DNA from: Proteles cristata cristata
Taxonomy: Eukaryota; Chordata; Mammalia; Carnivora; Hyaenidae
DNA length: 64,000 nucleotides
Direction: 5' to 3'
Assembly: GCA_017311185.1 (NCBI GenBank)
Contig: JAESUZ010000446.1
Span: forward strand, 620,001-684,000
The translations under genes were made by a program, and so were the position numbers. Below the pieces are notes generated by a model. It searched no databases, was not told where the DNA came from, and saw only the letters and a list, made by a program, of their open reading frames with translations. Of the stretch, positions 23,808-34,218 are shown in pieces. The first letter of the stretch is position 1; each line of letters begins with the position of its first letter.

Positions 23808-24025
23808 GGGGCGCCTGGGTGGTTCAGTCGGTTCAGCGTCTGGCTTTAGCGCGGGTCAGGATCTTGTGATCTGTGGGTCCTAGCCTAACGTCAGGCTCTG
23901 TGCTGACAGCTCAGAGCCTGGAGCCTGCTTTGGATTCTGTGTCTCCCTCTCTCTCTGACCCTCCCCAACCCGTGCGACCTCTATCTCCCTAGAATTAAAT
24001 AAGTAAACTTTAAAAATGTTTTTAA
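23808..24025 (+). mobile_element. Feline SINE, standard type
   Basis: Plus-strand head ggggcgcctgggtggttcag, damaged B box (gggtcctagcct), standard body. The tail is AT-rich and lacks a clean run. Confidence 0.94.
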
Positions 24026-24169
24026 AGGCATTCGCACCTGTGAGTTACTTCATACCTCAATCTCACTACAGGGCAACAAGACCCCATCAATTTTGTAAAT
24101 GCCAATCCTTATACCCCAGCCTTAGCCCCGGATCTGTCTTCCCCAATAGTTTTAAAACTAAAATGTCTT

Positions 24170-24305
24170 GGGGCGCCTGGGTGGCTCAGTCGGTTGAGCG
24201 TCCGACTTCGGCTCAGGTCATGATCTTACGGTTCGTGGGTTCGAGCCCCGCGTCGGGCTCTGTGCTGACAGTCAGCTCAGAGCCTGGAGCCTGTTTCAGA
24301 TTCTG

Positions 24306-24339
<34 letters not shown>

Positions 24340-24417
24340 CCTCCACCGCCCATGCTGTCTCTCTCTCAGAAATAAAAAAAAATTTAAAAAAATAAAAAAC
24401 AACAAATACAAAAAAAT
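24170..24417 (+). mobile_element. Feline SINE, standard-to-young intermediate
   Basis: Complete head with A and B boxes (gggttcgagcccc), body gctgacagtcagctcagagc, tgtttcagattc, an expanded (CT)n of about 32 bp, and a long A-rich tail. The perfect 13-bp duplication actaaaatgtctt lies at 24157-24169 and 24418-24430. Confidence 0.97.
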
Positions 24418-24430
24418 ACTAAAATGTCTT

Positions 24431-25228
24431 CTTTTTTTAATCTATTGCAAGAAATCTTGATCCTCTGTGATTTTGTGACTGCTTTTTCTCAAAAATGTGT
24501 AATTTTCACCTGAACACAGTGCCATATTCCCCTAACTGCCTTATCGTTCCCTGTGCTCCAACAGTGAGTGAAAATCTGATATAAGTTCAGCAACAAAGAC
24601 TTGTCACCAGAGTATGAACCTTCTAAAGGGATTTTGAGGATCGATGTTCTCTGCGAGCCTAGCTGGGATGAAAGTGGGTATTTACAATGCCTTCTGCTTT
24701 CTAGCAAGGACGCGAAACAAGGAACACCCACGACTGGCTTCGCAACGCGGTAAGGTCACAGTTGCAAATAATGGAAGCGGAGACAGCTAAATTATTCTGC
24801 CAAGAAAAAGAACATGGAAAGATGTGCTGGAAGAGGAAGTCTGAGCTAGAATGGATCCTGAAAAGGTTGCTCAAGAGGAAAGAACCCTAAGGGAAGCAAA
24901 GACAGAGAACTTAGGTAATTTTAGGAAGTTCCTTGTGCACCGTGGTCTGGTGTCCTAATGCCTTGTGAGCATCAGTAAAGTCACCATTGCTTGTCTCTAT
25001 CTGTGAAACCAGATTTGGGGGTCCGGTGGGATAGGGGGAAACCCTGGGTCTAATCTCCGTGCAGGCACAGAGAGCAAGGGAATGCCCCCTCCTATTTGGG
25101 TCTCACAAAAGACGGCCTTGGGGTCATAAGTGGCCAATCAAAATCCAAAGAATGAATTAAGACAGAATTGCAGTCCATCTGAAATGTGGAAAGGAGATGT
25201 TGGAGCAAGACAATGGATGCATATATGT

Positions 25229-25274
<46 letters not shown>

Positions 25275-25924
25275 ATCCCCTGGCATCACATGTGAACTGC
25301 TTTTGAGCAAGCATCCTGGTGTTTGAGTGGCACTCAAAGCCCATTCTTCCTCCCCCCCAGCCCCCCACCCCCGCCCCAGTGCTCCGGCGTGCAAATGACT
25401 TTGGGAGGCTTTCTGGAGATTGGAAGGGAAGGGGGGTGGGGCTAGAGGATGTCAACGAAATTTATTCTCTTAGCTTGCATTTTGGTGAGAACATGTACAT
25501 TACTGCTCCATCTGCTGAGAAGAATCCACCAGAGATTTGGATGATTCACAGGGATGAAAGGACTCACGTTTGCATTTCCTCCCAGCTGCGGGGACGGGGC
25601 CCCGCTGTTACAGGGAAAATCCATGACCTCCTTTGGCTGCCTGGCTCTGATTTTCCAAGAGCTGAGGATGAAAGTCACGCGTCCAGACTCTGCACCTTGG
25701 AGGAGCACCTGTGCACCAAGGGGCGTCCTATGTGGCGCTAGACACGTCCGCTCAGGTCTCTGCTGAGTGGCGCGCCCTCACAAGATGACTTCCCCTCCTG
25801 CGGTCGCCAATCTCAGACCTTCACACCAAGATGATAATGTGCCTCCCTCCTTCCCTCCTCGGAGGAAGACTCGTCAGCCCTCCGCGTGAGGCTGGCTCTT
25901 CCACAGAGTCCCTAGACACTTTCA
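24431..25924. other. Unique sequence, no gene seen
   Basis: Holds a (CT)n microsatellite and a C-rich tract at about 25351-25378. Frames up to 140 codons (25319-25741 plus) have no recognisable product. Confidence 0.55.
25230..25267. repeat. (CT)n microsatellite
   Basis: An uninterrupted CT run of about 19 units, followed by a short T run. Confidence 0.97.
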
Positions 25925-26300
25925 CAACCCTCCTGGTTTCTCGGTTCTCGTCCCCTGGAAACCCAGCACAGTGCGCCTCCTGACCCTTCCCCACCTGTTC
26001 ACCTGCCCACTTGCCTGTTTCCTTCGCTGGTTCCTTTTCCTCATCTTGACCAGACTTTGGACAGCCCTGAAAGCTTCGTCCTGGACTTTTCTTTTCCCCT
26101 GAATCCTTGCCTTTTCTCCTGCCATTGCTCTAGCACCTCTAACTGGCAAGCCCTCAAATGCTCAGCTGAGACGTCATCACAATCAGCTGTAAAGGCTGAT
26201 TCAGGTGTTCCGCACTCACCTTGAACTTAATATATCTCGTGTGCAACCGTGAATACCCCAGACTGCAAACAGATCACTCCATCCTTCTCCATCCCCACCA
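25925..26300 (+). mobile_element. Possible L2 (CR1-type LINE) fragment, sense
   Basis: Loosely follows L2 ORF2 sequence (cttcgctggttccttttcct, then later words resembling the L2 reverse-transcriptase region). Diverged and only moderately convincing. Confidence 0.4.
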
Positions 26301-26310
26301 ATTACATTAC

Positions 26311-26455
26311 AGAGGAAAAGCGAGAGAGAGAATCCTAAGCAAGCTCCATGCTCAGCGTGGAACTGGATGTGGGGCTCAATCCCACTACCCTGGGATCATG
26401 ACTTGAGCCAAACTGAAGAGTTGGACATTCAACAACTGAGCTGCCCAGGCACCCC
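26311..26455 (-). mobile_element. Carnivore SINE, old and truncated
   Basis: Minus-strand copy retaining aatcctaagcaagctccatg and a head ending gagctgcccaggcacccc. The tail side is missing. Confidence 0.88.
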
Positions 26456-26471
26456 TTTCGCCTTATCTTTC

Positions 26472-26686
26472 TTTTTTTTTTTTTAATTAGTTTTTAATGC
26501 TTATTTATTTTCCAGACAGAGATAGAGCATAAGCAGGGGAGGAGCAGAGAGACAGACACAGAATCTGAGACAGGCTCCAGGTCCTGAGCTATCAGCACAG
26601 AGCCCGATGTGGGGTTTGAACACTAACCTTGAGATCATGACTTGAGCCAGGTCAGACACTTAACTGACTGAGCCACCCAGTCGCCT
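26472..26686 (-). mobile_element. Feline SINE, standard, diverged
   Basis: Minus-strand copy whose head has lost part of the B-box region (gtttgaacactaacc). The flanks ccttatctttc and cctcatcttc may be a decayed target-site duplication. Confidence 0.92.
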
Positions 26687-27018
26687 CATCTTCTTTTTCT
26701 AATCACAGTCAGAAATCAGCAAACCTGCCACATTCTTAATGTAACTTATATTACATTCATCCTAAATGTATCAGGTCATTCATCCTAAAACTGTCTTGCT
26801 TTAAACATCAGATCTCATGGAGAAAGGCCCTCTGGGTGAAGGAACAGTCACCCTGGTGGTGAACAGGACCCAGAAACAAGAGAAAGAAATGGGCTAAATC
26901 CCTATGACTCAGGACAAAGAATGTAACGATACAAAGATAATTACTACATCAATGCTCAGTCCTACCCTTTTTCTAGAGAGTTCTCTTTTGGTCTATTAAG
27001 GCTGTTTCTGTATTTGAG
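26687..27018. other. Unique sequence, no gene seen
   Basis: No repeat or exon is recognisable. Confidence 0.55.
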
Positions 27019-27034
27019 AAGACAAGTTAATTCT

Positions 27035-27252
27035 TTTTTTCTTTTTTAATGTTTTACTTATTTCTGAGAGAGAGAGAAAAGTGGGAGCAGAGGAGGGTCA
27101 GAGAGAGAGGGAGATACAGAATCTGAAACAGGTTCCAGGCTCTAAGCTAGCTGTCAGCACAGAGCCCGATGCAGGGCTCGAACCCACGAACCGTGAGATC
27201 ATGACCTGAGCCGAAGTCGGATGCTTAACTGACTGAGCCACCCAGGCTCCCC
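27035..27252 (-). mobile_element. Feline SINE, standard type
   Basis: Minus-strand full copy. The target-site duplication aagacaagttaattct (27019-27034) / aagacaagccaattct (27253-27268) is 16 bp with two changes. Confidence 0.96.
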
Positions 27253-27268
27253 AAGACAAGCCAATTCT

Positions 27269-27569
27269 CATCTCCCTTCCTGGGTTCCTCCCCTGTTGTG
27301 TTAGACCCCCTTTGAACTCCAGAATTTCCTTGAAGCCATCAGATATTGCCTGACATTGACCTTCACTATTTCATCTGGGTATGTTGCTCATCACTTTCTC
27401 TGCAGTCATAGAGGAAGGATTTCCTCTGCAGTGTTCTAGAAAAAGGTAAGGTGGCACAACCCCGTCATAAATGTTTGGAAGATAAGACTCATATCCTATA
27501 ATGCCCTTGTGGTCACAAAACCCTAGTAAAGAACCATGCATACAGCAGGCAATTAAAGACACCCATCCA
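27269..27569. other. Unique sequence, no gene seen
   Basis: No repeat or exon is recognisable. Confidence 0.5.
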
Positions 27570-28579
27570 ACAATTATACATTAAACAACTATTTTTCTAG
27601 ATACCATTGTAAGAAATGAGTTATAATGAACAAAAGAGACCAAATCCCTGTCTTCATGGGGTCAATTTCTCAGTGGGTGGGTTGGTCCTCGAAAGGGGAG
27701 CAACAGAAATAGATCATAATATTCTGTGAAATACTATGTTATTATTTTATGTATTTTAGTGTATATTTATATATATTGTAATACAAAATGCATACAGAAT
27801 GAGCACAGAGTTAATTACATGGTATGTTAGACATCAATAAATGCGATCGAGGAACATAAAACATGGAAGGGAGAGAGAAAATACAAGTTTCAGGGGCAGA
27901 AATGATTTTAAATCAGGCTGACAGAGAAAGCCACTCGGAAAAAGTACCTCTGAGCAATTTCTCAAAGGAGATAAGAGAAGAAGCCCCATGGCCCTTTGGA
28001 TGAGGAGATTCTCAGCAGTGGTAATGGCAAGGACTGTGTCTGGAGTGTTCTAGAAAGTACAAAGATGTCACGTAGACTGGGGGGTTGTTAATGAGAGATG
28101 AGGTGTGAGAGGGAAGCAGGATCAGAACGCCAGAGCTCGCTGGCCACCATGAGGACATTTTCTGTTATTCTGAGTCAGATGAGAAATTATTAGAAGGGTT
28201 TCTCTTGGAGTTATAGCCGCTCTTGTCAGTGGTGCACTGTCAGATCAGAGCCCACGGAGGAAGGATGGAGAAATGAAGATCAGTTACAAGACACAGTGAT
28301 CCACGGGAAAGGTGCACGTGGCCTGGACCAAGGTAGTTGTAGAGATGAAGAGAGGGGTCAGGTTCTGGGCATGTTTTAAAAGGTAAATCCAAAGTGATTT
28401 GCTTGTGGCCCAACCGTGGAATAGGAGAAAAACAACAGACTCAAGGATGTTTCCTGGCTTCTTAACCTGGCCAAATGGAAGAACAGAATTGCTCCTAACT
28501 GCATCAAGGAAGACTATAAAGTATTTGAGGGGAAAGATTGGTATATCAGTCAGGGTTCTCCAGAGAAAGAGAACTCACA

Positions 28580-28581
<2 letters not shown>

Positions 28582-28618
<37 letters not shown>
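28582..28618. repeat. (AC)n microsatellite
   Basis: About 18 uninterrupted AC units inside the older repeat. Confidence 0.97.
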
Positions 28619-28622
<4 letters not shown>

Positions 28623-28869
28623 TATTTTAAGGAATTGGATTGCACAGTTAAGGAGATTGAGAAGTCCTACATGTGGAGGGTGGATCCACAGAGAGAGGCC
28701 AACGTTATAGTTCCAGCCTGAAGGCTGTCTGCTGCAGAATCCTCTCTTGTTCTAGGGAGGTCAGTCTTATACTCTTTCCAGGCCTTCAACTGATTGGATG
28801 AGACCCACCCACATATTGGAGGGCAATCTTCTTTGCTCAACGTCCAATGATTTAAATGTGAGTCTCCTC

Positions 28870-29973
28870 ACATCCCCAAAGGCAAGGGAATCAAGAGCAA
28901 AAGTGAACTACTGGCACCTCATCAAGATTAAAAGCTTCTGCACAGCAAAGGAAACAATCCATAAACTAATAGGCAACCGACAGAATGGGAAAAGATAGTT
29001 GCAAATGACATATCAGATAAAGGGCTAGTATCCAAAATCTATAAGGAACTCACCAAACTCCACACGTGAAAAACAAACAATCCAGTGAAGAAATGGGCAG
29101 AAGATAGGAACAGACACTTCTCCAAAAAGGACATCCAGATGGCCAACAGACACATGAAATGATGCTCAGCATCCCTCCTCATCAGGGAAATACAAATCAA
29201 AATCACACTGAGATACCACCTCACGCCAGTCAGAGTGGCTAAAATGAGCCAATCAGAGAACTCTAGGTGCTGGCGAGGATGTGGAGACACGGGCACCCTC
29301 CTACACTGTTGGTGGGAATGTAAACTGGTACAGCCCCTCTGGAAAACAGTGTGGAGGTTCCTCAGGAAACTAACAATAGAACTCCCCTAGGACCCAGCAA
29401 TAGCACTGCTAGGAATTTACCCAAGGGATACAGAAATGCTGATGCATAGGAGCCCATGGACCCCAATGTTCATAGCAGCACTCTCCACAATAGCTAAAAC
29501 ATGGAAAGAGCCTAAGTGTCCATCAACAGATGAATGGATCAAGAAGATGTGGTTTATCTATACCATGGAACACTACATGGCAATGAGAAACAATGAAATC
29601 TGGCCATGTGTAGCAACGTGGATGGACCTTGAGGGTGTTATGCTGAGCGAAATAAGTCAGGCAGAGAAGGACAGATACCATATGTTTGCACTTATAGGTG
29701 GATTAGGAGGAACTTAACAGAGGACCATGGGGGAGAAGAAGGGGAAAATAGTTGGGGAGAGGGAGGGAGGCAAACCATGAGAGACTCTTGAATGCTGAGA
29801 ACAAGCTGAGGACTGATGGGTATGTGGGGGGGAGGGGGCGATGGGCATGGAGGGGGGCACTTGTGGGGATGAGCACTGGGTGTTATATGGAAACCAACTT
29901 GACAATAAACTATTTAAAAATTAAATAAAATGAAATAAAATAAAATACATATGTGACTCAAAAAATAAAAAAT
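28870..29973 (+). mobile_element. 5'-truncated L1, about 1.1 kb
   Basis: Carries the C-terminal part of L1 ORF2 and the carnivore 3' UTR (agagactcttgaatgctgag, a G-rich tract, gatgagcactgggtgttata, ccaacttgacaataaac). The tail is AAAAT-rich with a short tacatatgtgactc insert. The flanks aaatgtgagtctcctc (28854-28869) and aaacgtgagtctcatc (29974-29989) are a 16-bp duplication with two changes. Confidence 0.93.
28886..29717 (+). pseudogene. L1 ORF2 C-terminal remnant
   Basis: Full-length L1 ORF2 encodes the endonuclease and reverse transcriptase that drive retrotransposition. Only the last roughly 270 codons are represented here. One frame reads through the ELL-like '[19 protein letters not shown]' region and stops after 'GNRQNGKR' at 28998; another is open at 29436-29717 and ends 'SEISQAEKDRYHMFALIGG'. 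Endonuclease and catalytic reverse-transcriptase motifs are absent through 5' truncation, so the copy is dead on arrival. It is a passenger in the older repeat. Confidence 0.85.
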
Positions 29974-30365
29974 AAACGTGAGTCTCATCCAGAAGCACCT
30001 TCACAGAATCATGTTTAACCACATATCTGGGCACCAGGGCAAAGCTGAGGCGATATTTAAAATGAACCATCACATTTTTCAGCTCCAGCCTTGGAAGTGT
30101 TAAGTGGGAGATGTGTCAAACGTAAGTGGAGGTGGTGGGTAGTAAGTTTCGAGAGCCTAAAGGGCAAGAGAGAGGCTCAGGCTGGACATACGGGTGTGTG
30201 AGGCCTCAGAAAATGAGTTTAAAGCCAACCTGGATGAGCTCATCAAAGGAGTGGATGTCAGACAAGGAGCGCACAGAGTGTTTCAACAGGAAGCCTGGAG
30301 TATTTCAACATTAAGAATTTTGGAAGATGGCGAGTAGCTAGCAAAGGAGATTAAAAAGAATCAAC

Positions 30366-30860
30366 AAGTACTCATTCAAACCAACGCCCTCCTCAGTGCG
30401 CATCACCCGTCCCCCCCTCCCCCTCCATCAACCCTCACTTTGTCCTCTGTATTTAAGAGTCTCTTACCGTTTTCCTTCTTCCCTCTCTGTTCGTACCTAT
30501 TTTCCCCTTTCCCTCCCCCATAGTCTTCTGTTAAGTTTCTCAAGTGCCACATATGAGTGAAAACATATGGCAAATGTCTTTCTCTGACGGACTTATTTCA
30601 CTCAGCATAATGCCCTCCAGTTCCATCCACGTTGTTACAAATGGCAGGATTTCATTCTTTCTCACTGCCAAGTAGTATTCCATTGTATATATAAACCACA
30701 TCTTCTTGATCCATTCATCGTCGATGGACGTTCATTGAGGAGGACGCTTGTCGGCTGAGCACTTTGTGTTGTACGTAAGCAATGAATCATGGGAACCTAC
30801 ACCCCAAACCAGGAGCACACTGTGTGTTAGCTAACTTGACAATAAATTATATTTTAAAAC
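30366..30860 (+). mobile_element. L1 3' end with 5' inversion (twin priming)
   Basis: 30366 to about 30731 is L1 sequence on the minus strand (ORF2 end and start of 3' UTR). About 30732-30860 is the L1 3' terminus on the plus strand (gctgagcactttgtgttgta, gtgtgttagctaacttgac, aataaattat). The two parts overlap by about 30 bp of L1. Short flanks aagaatcaac (30356-30365) and aagaagcaac (30861-30870) support one insertion event. Confidence 0.85.
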
Positions 30861-30870
30861 AAGAAGCAAC

Positions 30871-31542
30871 CCGTGAGCTAAAAGGAATACATGCATATGA
30901 TAATTCATATATTATATCATGAGGGATATGCACATGTCAGATACATAGTGAGTGTATGCATACTGAGTGAGCAAGAAGTTAGGCTTCAAGTCTGGGTGTT
31001 TAATAGACAGCCTCACATTTAATCATGACATAAAGAAAGGGAAATCAATCTATTTGTGAAAGAACAGACATGGTATCGTGTGAAAGGCAGTGACCCAAAC
31101 GCAAGGGTACACATTTAACAACTCGTGGAGAGAAATATCACTTGCCCTTTAGGAAAGAAAGAAAATAAAACCATAGAAGATTCAGTCGCCTATCTGGGGA
31201 AGCAAGTTGAATTAACTCATTTAAAGGAACTTAATTTTCTTAGCACAATCAACTTGCTTCTTAAAGAACCTCTGAATGTCATTTTTCCCCCCCAGACAGA
31301 TGTGTCTTTAAATCCCCATTTCTGCTGCTGCCTGAGCCCTTTTGGTGATTAAGCATCTACAGTGATATGCTGTGTTCTAAATCTAACACCTCCTTTGCTA
31401 AGCGCCCCTCCTTCTTTAACACCAGCAAAGGGTATTAAAGCTCTGGAAATATGCTCCTGAAAGCCACCCGCTGCGCCATTCCCTACTCTATGGGCGATAA
31501 GGAAGTACTTTCTTATGCCTATAATTTTGAAGGCAGAGACCG
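30871..31542. other. Unique sequence, no gene seen
   Basis: Contains a 12-bp perfect inverted repeat (31199-31210 with 31249-31260). No exon is supported. Confidence 0.55.
31199..31260. repeat. 12-bp inverted repeat, 38-bp loop
   Basis: gaagcaagttga at 31199-31210 pairs exactly with tcaacttgcttc at 31249-31260. Confidence 0.9.
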
Positions 31543-31752
31543 CATGTCAGCAAACATTTTCTGTAAAAGGTCAGACTGTAAATATCTGGGGCCTTGAGGG
31601 CCACACAGCCACCGTGTGGCCGCAGCTACTCAGCTGGCTGTGAGGGGGTGACAGAGACCTCATACAACATCCAAGTAGGCGGTGTGGCCGGGTTCCCACA
31701 AACCTTGACTCAGGAAAGCAGGCTGCGGGTCTGGACCCACCTTGGCCGGCCC
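31543..31752 (+). mobile_element. hAT-Charlie-type DNA transposon fragment
   Basis: Ordered matches to a well-known mammalian nonautonomous hAT repeat: tcagcaaacattttctgtaa, gactgtaaatatctggggcc, gtgtggccgcagctactcag, gtggccgggttcccacaaac, and gggtctggacccacc. Confidence 0.7.
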
Positions 31753-32883
31753 TGCCTCCAACCACAGACCAATCCCTCTTAGCCTCAGACCCTCACTCAC
31801 CCTAGAGGCACCTTTCCAGTCCCATAAACACCCATTGAAAGAATGGGTCTCCACACAATGGAGGAAAAGCAAAATGAACATTCTATCGCTTCTGCTGATG
31901 CTTTCATCTTGGAGGGTTTCTTAACTCAGAACAGCTCATTTTACTGTGAAACAAAGCAGCTGCGTAGGGAAAGGTTTTGTGGAACCGCAATTCCCCCCGG
32001 GGTTCCCGGGAGCATATTACAGAGCAGGGCTATCAAATGGTGAAACGAGAAATTCCATTACCTGTTATGTAATATTGTTCAAATACATGCGTATCTCTTT
32101 GGCGCACGGTATATATTTTCTTGGCATTGATCTGAAAGAGCTGGAGGAAAAGGAAATTTGAATTTTAATGTGATATGCTCTTTGCTTTTGTCGTTAAGTT
32201 TCTAAGATCTGACTCTTCCAAAGTGCACTCTATTTAATGTAGTCGGAGATTAACCTCACCTTCTTTCTCGTAGCACCTGTGGAGGGTTTCACGTATTCCT
32301 TTCAAAGCCCCTTTCAAGACGAAGATTCAAAGAAAGATCTGTCCATGGAAGGTTTGATATAAAGAGCCCATTAGCAAACTTAAAATGTGTAAATTACACA
32401 GAAGGTTCTAAGATGCGGTCTAAGTCGTTGGAACAGTGGGCCTCTTCCCCAAAGGTTAATGTACAGAGTGGGCACTTGTTTTAACAATAGGTTGAAAATA
32501 ATACCCAGGAAATCACCTTCATGATCATAAGCTGGATGGCTTTGGACGGCGGATGTGTATTATGATATGAATGTCTGTAGAACAGTTTTATTCTTCCTTT
32601 ACGGCACTTTGCTCTGCAAACAGAGCATTAAAATGCAGGGCTGAATCCATCCCAGAGAATGGGTCTCAGAGCTCATCGAGACAGCGGCTTTAACCCTGGG
32701 CAGATATGGTAATAATGATCTCTACTATACCTGGTGGGGGGGATCAGTGTTTTGTCAATATTTTATAATAAGATCATCATCTTCTATAACCTACACTCTG
32801 TAAGTGCAAAGAATGGGACCAGGACTCAAATAAAATGGAAGCAAGTGACATCCATATGTCATGCCCATATATAACACCCTTTT
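31753..32883. other. Unique sequence, no gene seen
   Basis: No repeat or exon is recognisable. Confidence 0.55.
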
Positions 32884-33073
32884 GGGGGACATGGGGGCTC
32901 AGTTGGTTAAATGTCCAACTCTTGATTTTGGCTGAGGTCATGATCTCACAGCTTGTGAGTTCAAGCCCCACATCAGGATCTGCACTGATGGCATGGAGCC
33001 TGCTTGGAATTCTCTCTCCCTCTCTCTCTGCCCCTGCCCCCCCCCAAAATAAATAAATAAACATTTATTTTTT
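32884..33073 (+). mobile_element. Carnivore SINE, older type
   Basis: Plus-strand copy with a worn head (gggggacatgggggctcag), near B box (agttcaagcccc) and body gcatggagcctgcttggaat. A younger SINE inserted just 3' of its tail. Confidence 0.93.
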
Positions 33074-33089
33074 AAAAAGCTAGCTACAG

Positions 33090-33305
33090 AGGGGCGCCTG
33101 GGTGGCTTAGTCAGTTAAGCGTCCGACTTTCGCTTAGGTCATGATCTCGCGGTTCGTGGGTTCGAGCCCCGCGTCGGGCTCTGTGCTGACTGCCAGCTCA
33201 GAGCCTGGAGCCTGTTTCAGTCTGTGACTCCCTCTCTCTCTGACCCTCCCCTGCTCATGCTGTCTCTCTCTCTCTGTCTCCTAGAAATAAATAAAACATT
33301 AAAAA
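33090..33305 (+). mobile_element. Feline SINE, young subfamily, near-intact
   Basis: Plus-strand copy with all four young marks: ctttcgcttaggtc, gctgactgccagctc, tgtttcagtctgtgactcc and ctcctagaaataaataaa. The B box gggttcgagcccc is intact at 33158-33170. The target-site duplication aaaaagctagctacag is perfect over 16 bases (33074-33089 and 33306-33321), which argues for recent insertion. Confidence 0.98.
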
Positions 33306-33374
33306 AAAAAGCTAGCTACAGTATTATCTGTATTGTAGACACTTTTACCTTGAAATCCTCTGCTACACTGATTC

Positions 33375-33584
33375 TTTTCTTTTTTTTTTAATGTTCATTT
33401 AGTTTTGAGAGACAGAGTGTGAGCAGGGGAGGAGCAGAGAGAGAGGGAGACACAGAATCCAAAGCAGGCTCCAGGCTCTGAGCTGTCAGCACAGAGCCCG
33501 AGGTGCAGCTCAAACCCACAAACTGTGAGATCATGACCTCAGCCAAAGTCAGACACTCAACCCACAGAGCCATCCAGGCGCCCC
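33375..33584 (-). mobile_element. Feline SINE, standard type
   Basis: Minus-strand copy with a worn head (cagctcaaacccacaaac). The flanks gctacactgattc and actaccctgatta look like a decayed target-site duplication. It is inverted relative to the SINE at 33090. Confidence 0.94.
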
Positions 33585-33600
33585 TCCACTACCCTGATTA

Positions 33601-34172
33601 TTAATACTTGTCAGTGGTCTATACAAATGTAGCTAAAAGTCTCTCCCCTACTCTGCTGGAGGGATATGATAGACAGCTATTTGCACACCATGCCTGGGGT
33701 CAGAGTGGTTCCACTAATTTATGAAATTGCCCATAACAACATTTTGCCTGTTGTCAGAAAATCAACACATGACTCGACGACTGGTCTGCAGGCTAAGGCA
33801 AGAGAAGTGCTGGATTCAAACACTCCTTGAGGACTTCAACTACATGTGAGGGGCTGAGCCTGATCTGACAGAAAGGGAGAAAGAAGTGCTTGCTACCTCC
33901 TGATGCGGGGCTCCCACACCTTCCCATATGCCTGCTTCCGGAACCCTCCGCCCCCTCCAGGAGAGGCCACTGTCCCAGGTTACAGAGCGAACAACCGATC
34001 TCAGAAAGGGCGACGTGCCCACAGTCACACATTTTTACATGGAGCCGTGAGCCCATATTTCTCCAGTTTGAAATCATGTGGGGTGAGTTCGGTACATGTA
34101 CTTAACTTTTAAAAATTAATTACATTTGGGACCATTAAGCTCCAAGCAATGAGGTCTTTGAGATTTTAAGAA

Positions 34173-34218
<46 letters not shown>

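Larger units (their letters stand above)
28545..30074 (+). mobile_element. Older interspersed repeat, family uncertain, split by L1
   Basis: Begins tcagtcagggttctccagag and ends ggcgatatttaaaatgaacc followed by atcaca, a widely dispersed mammalian repeat whose name I cannot fix by eye. Middle words include aaggaattggattgcacag, caactgattggatgagaccc and accacatatctgggcaccag. A (CA)n run lies near its start and a 5'-truncated L1 splits it at 28870-29973. Confidence 0.65.
27570..30355 (-). mobile_element. Old L2 LINE, split by later insertions
   Basis: Antisense L2 is readable in order: the 3'-UTR part near 27630 (accaaatccctgtcttcatg), the middle near 28310-28400 (cctggaccaaggtagttgta, ggtcaggttctgggcatgt), and, after an interruption, the reverse-transcriptase-region antisense at 30085-30260 (ttggaagtgttaagtgggag). 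It is cut at about 28545-30074 by another repeat, which is itself cut by an L1. A second L1 follows at its right edge. Confidence 0.7.

Noticed and set aside
28886..29717. Active L1
   Set aside because: 5'-truncated to about 1.1 kb, lacks ORF1, endonuclease and reverse-transcriptase motifs, and the ORF2 remnant has stops.
33090..33305. tRNA gene
   Set aside because: The A/B boxes and tRNA-like head belong to a SINE; acceptor pairing and a 3' end typical of a functional tRNA are absent, and the CT-rich body and A tail follow.
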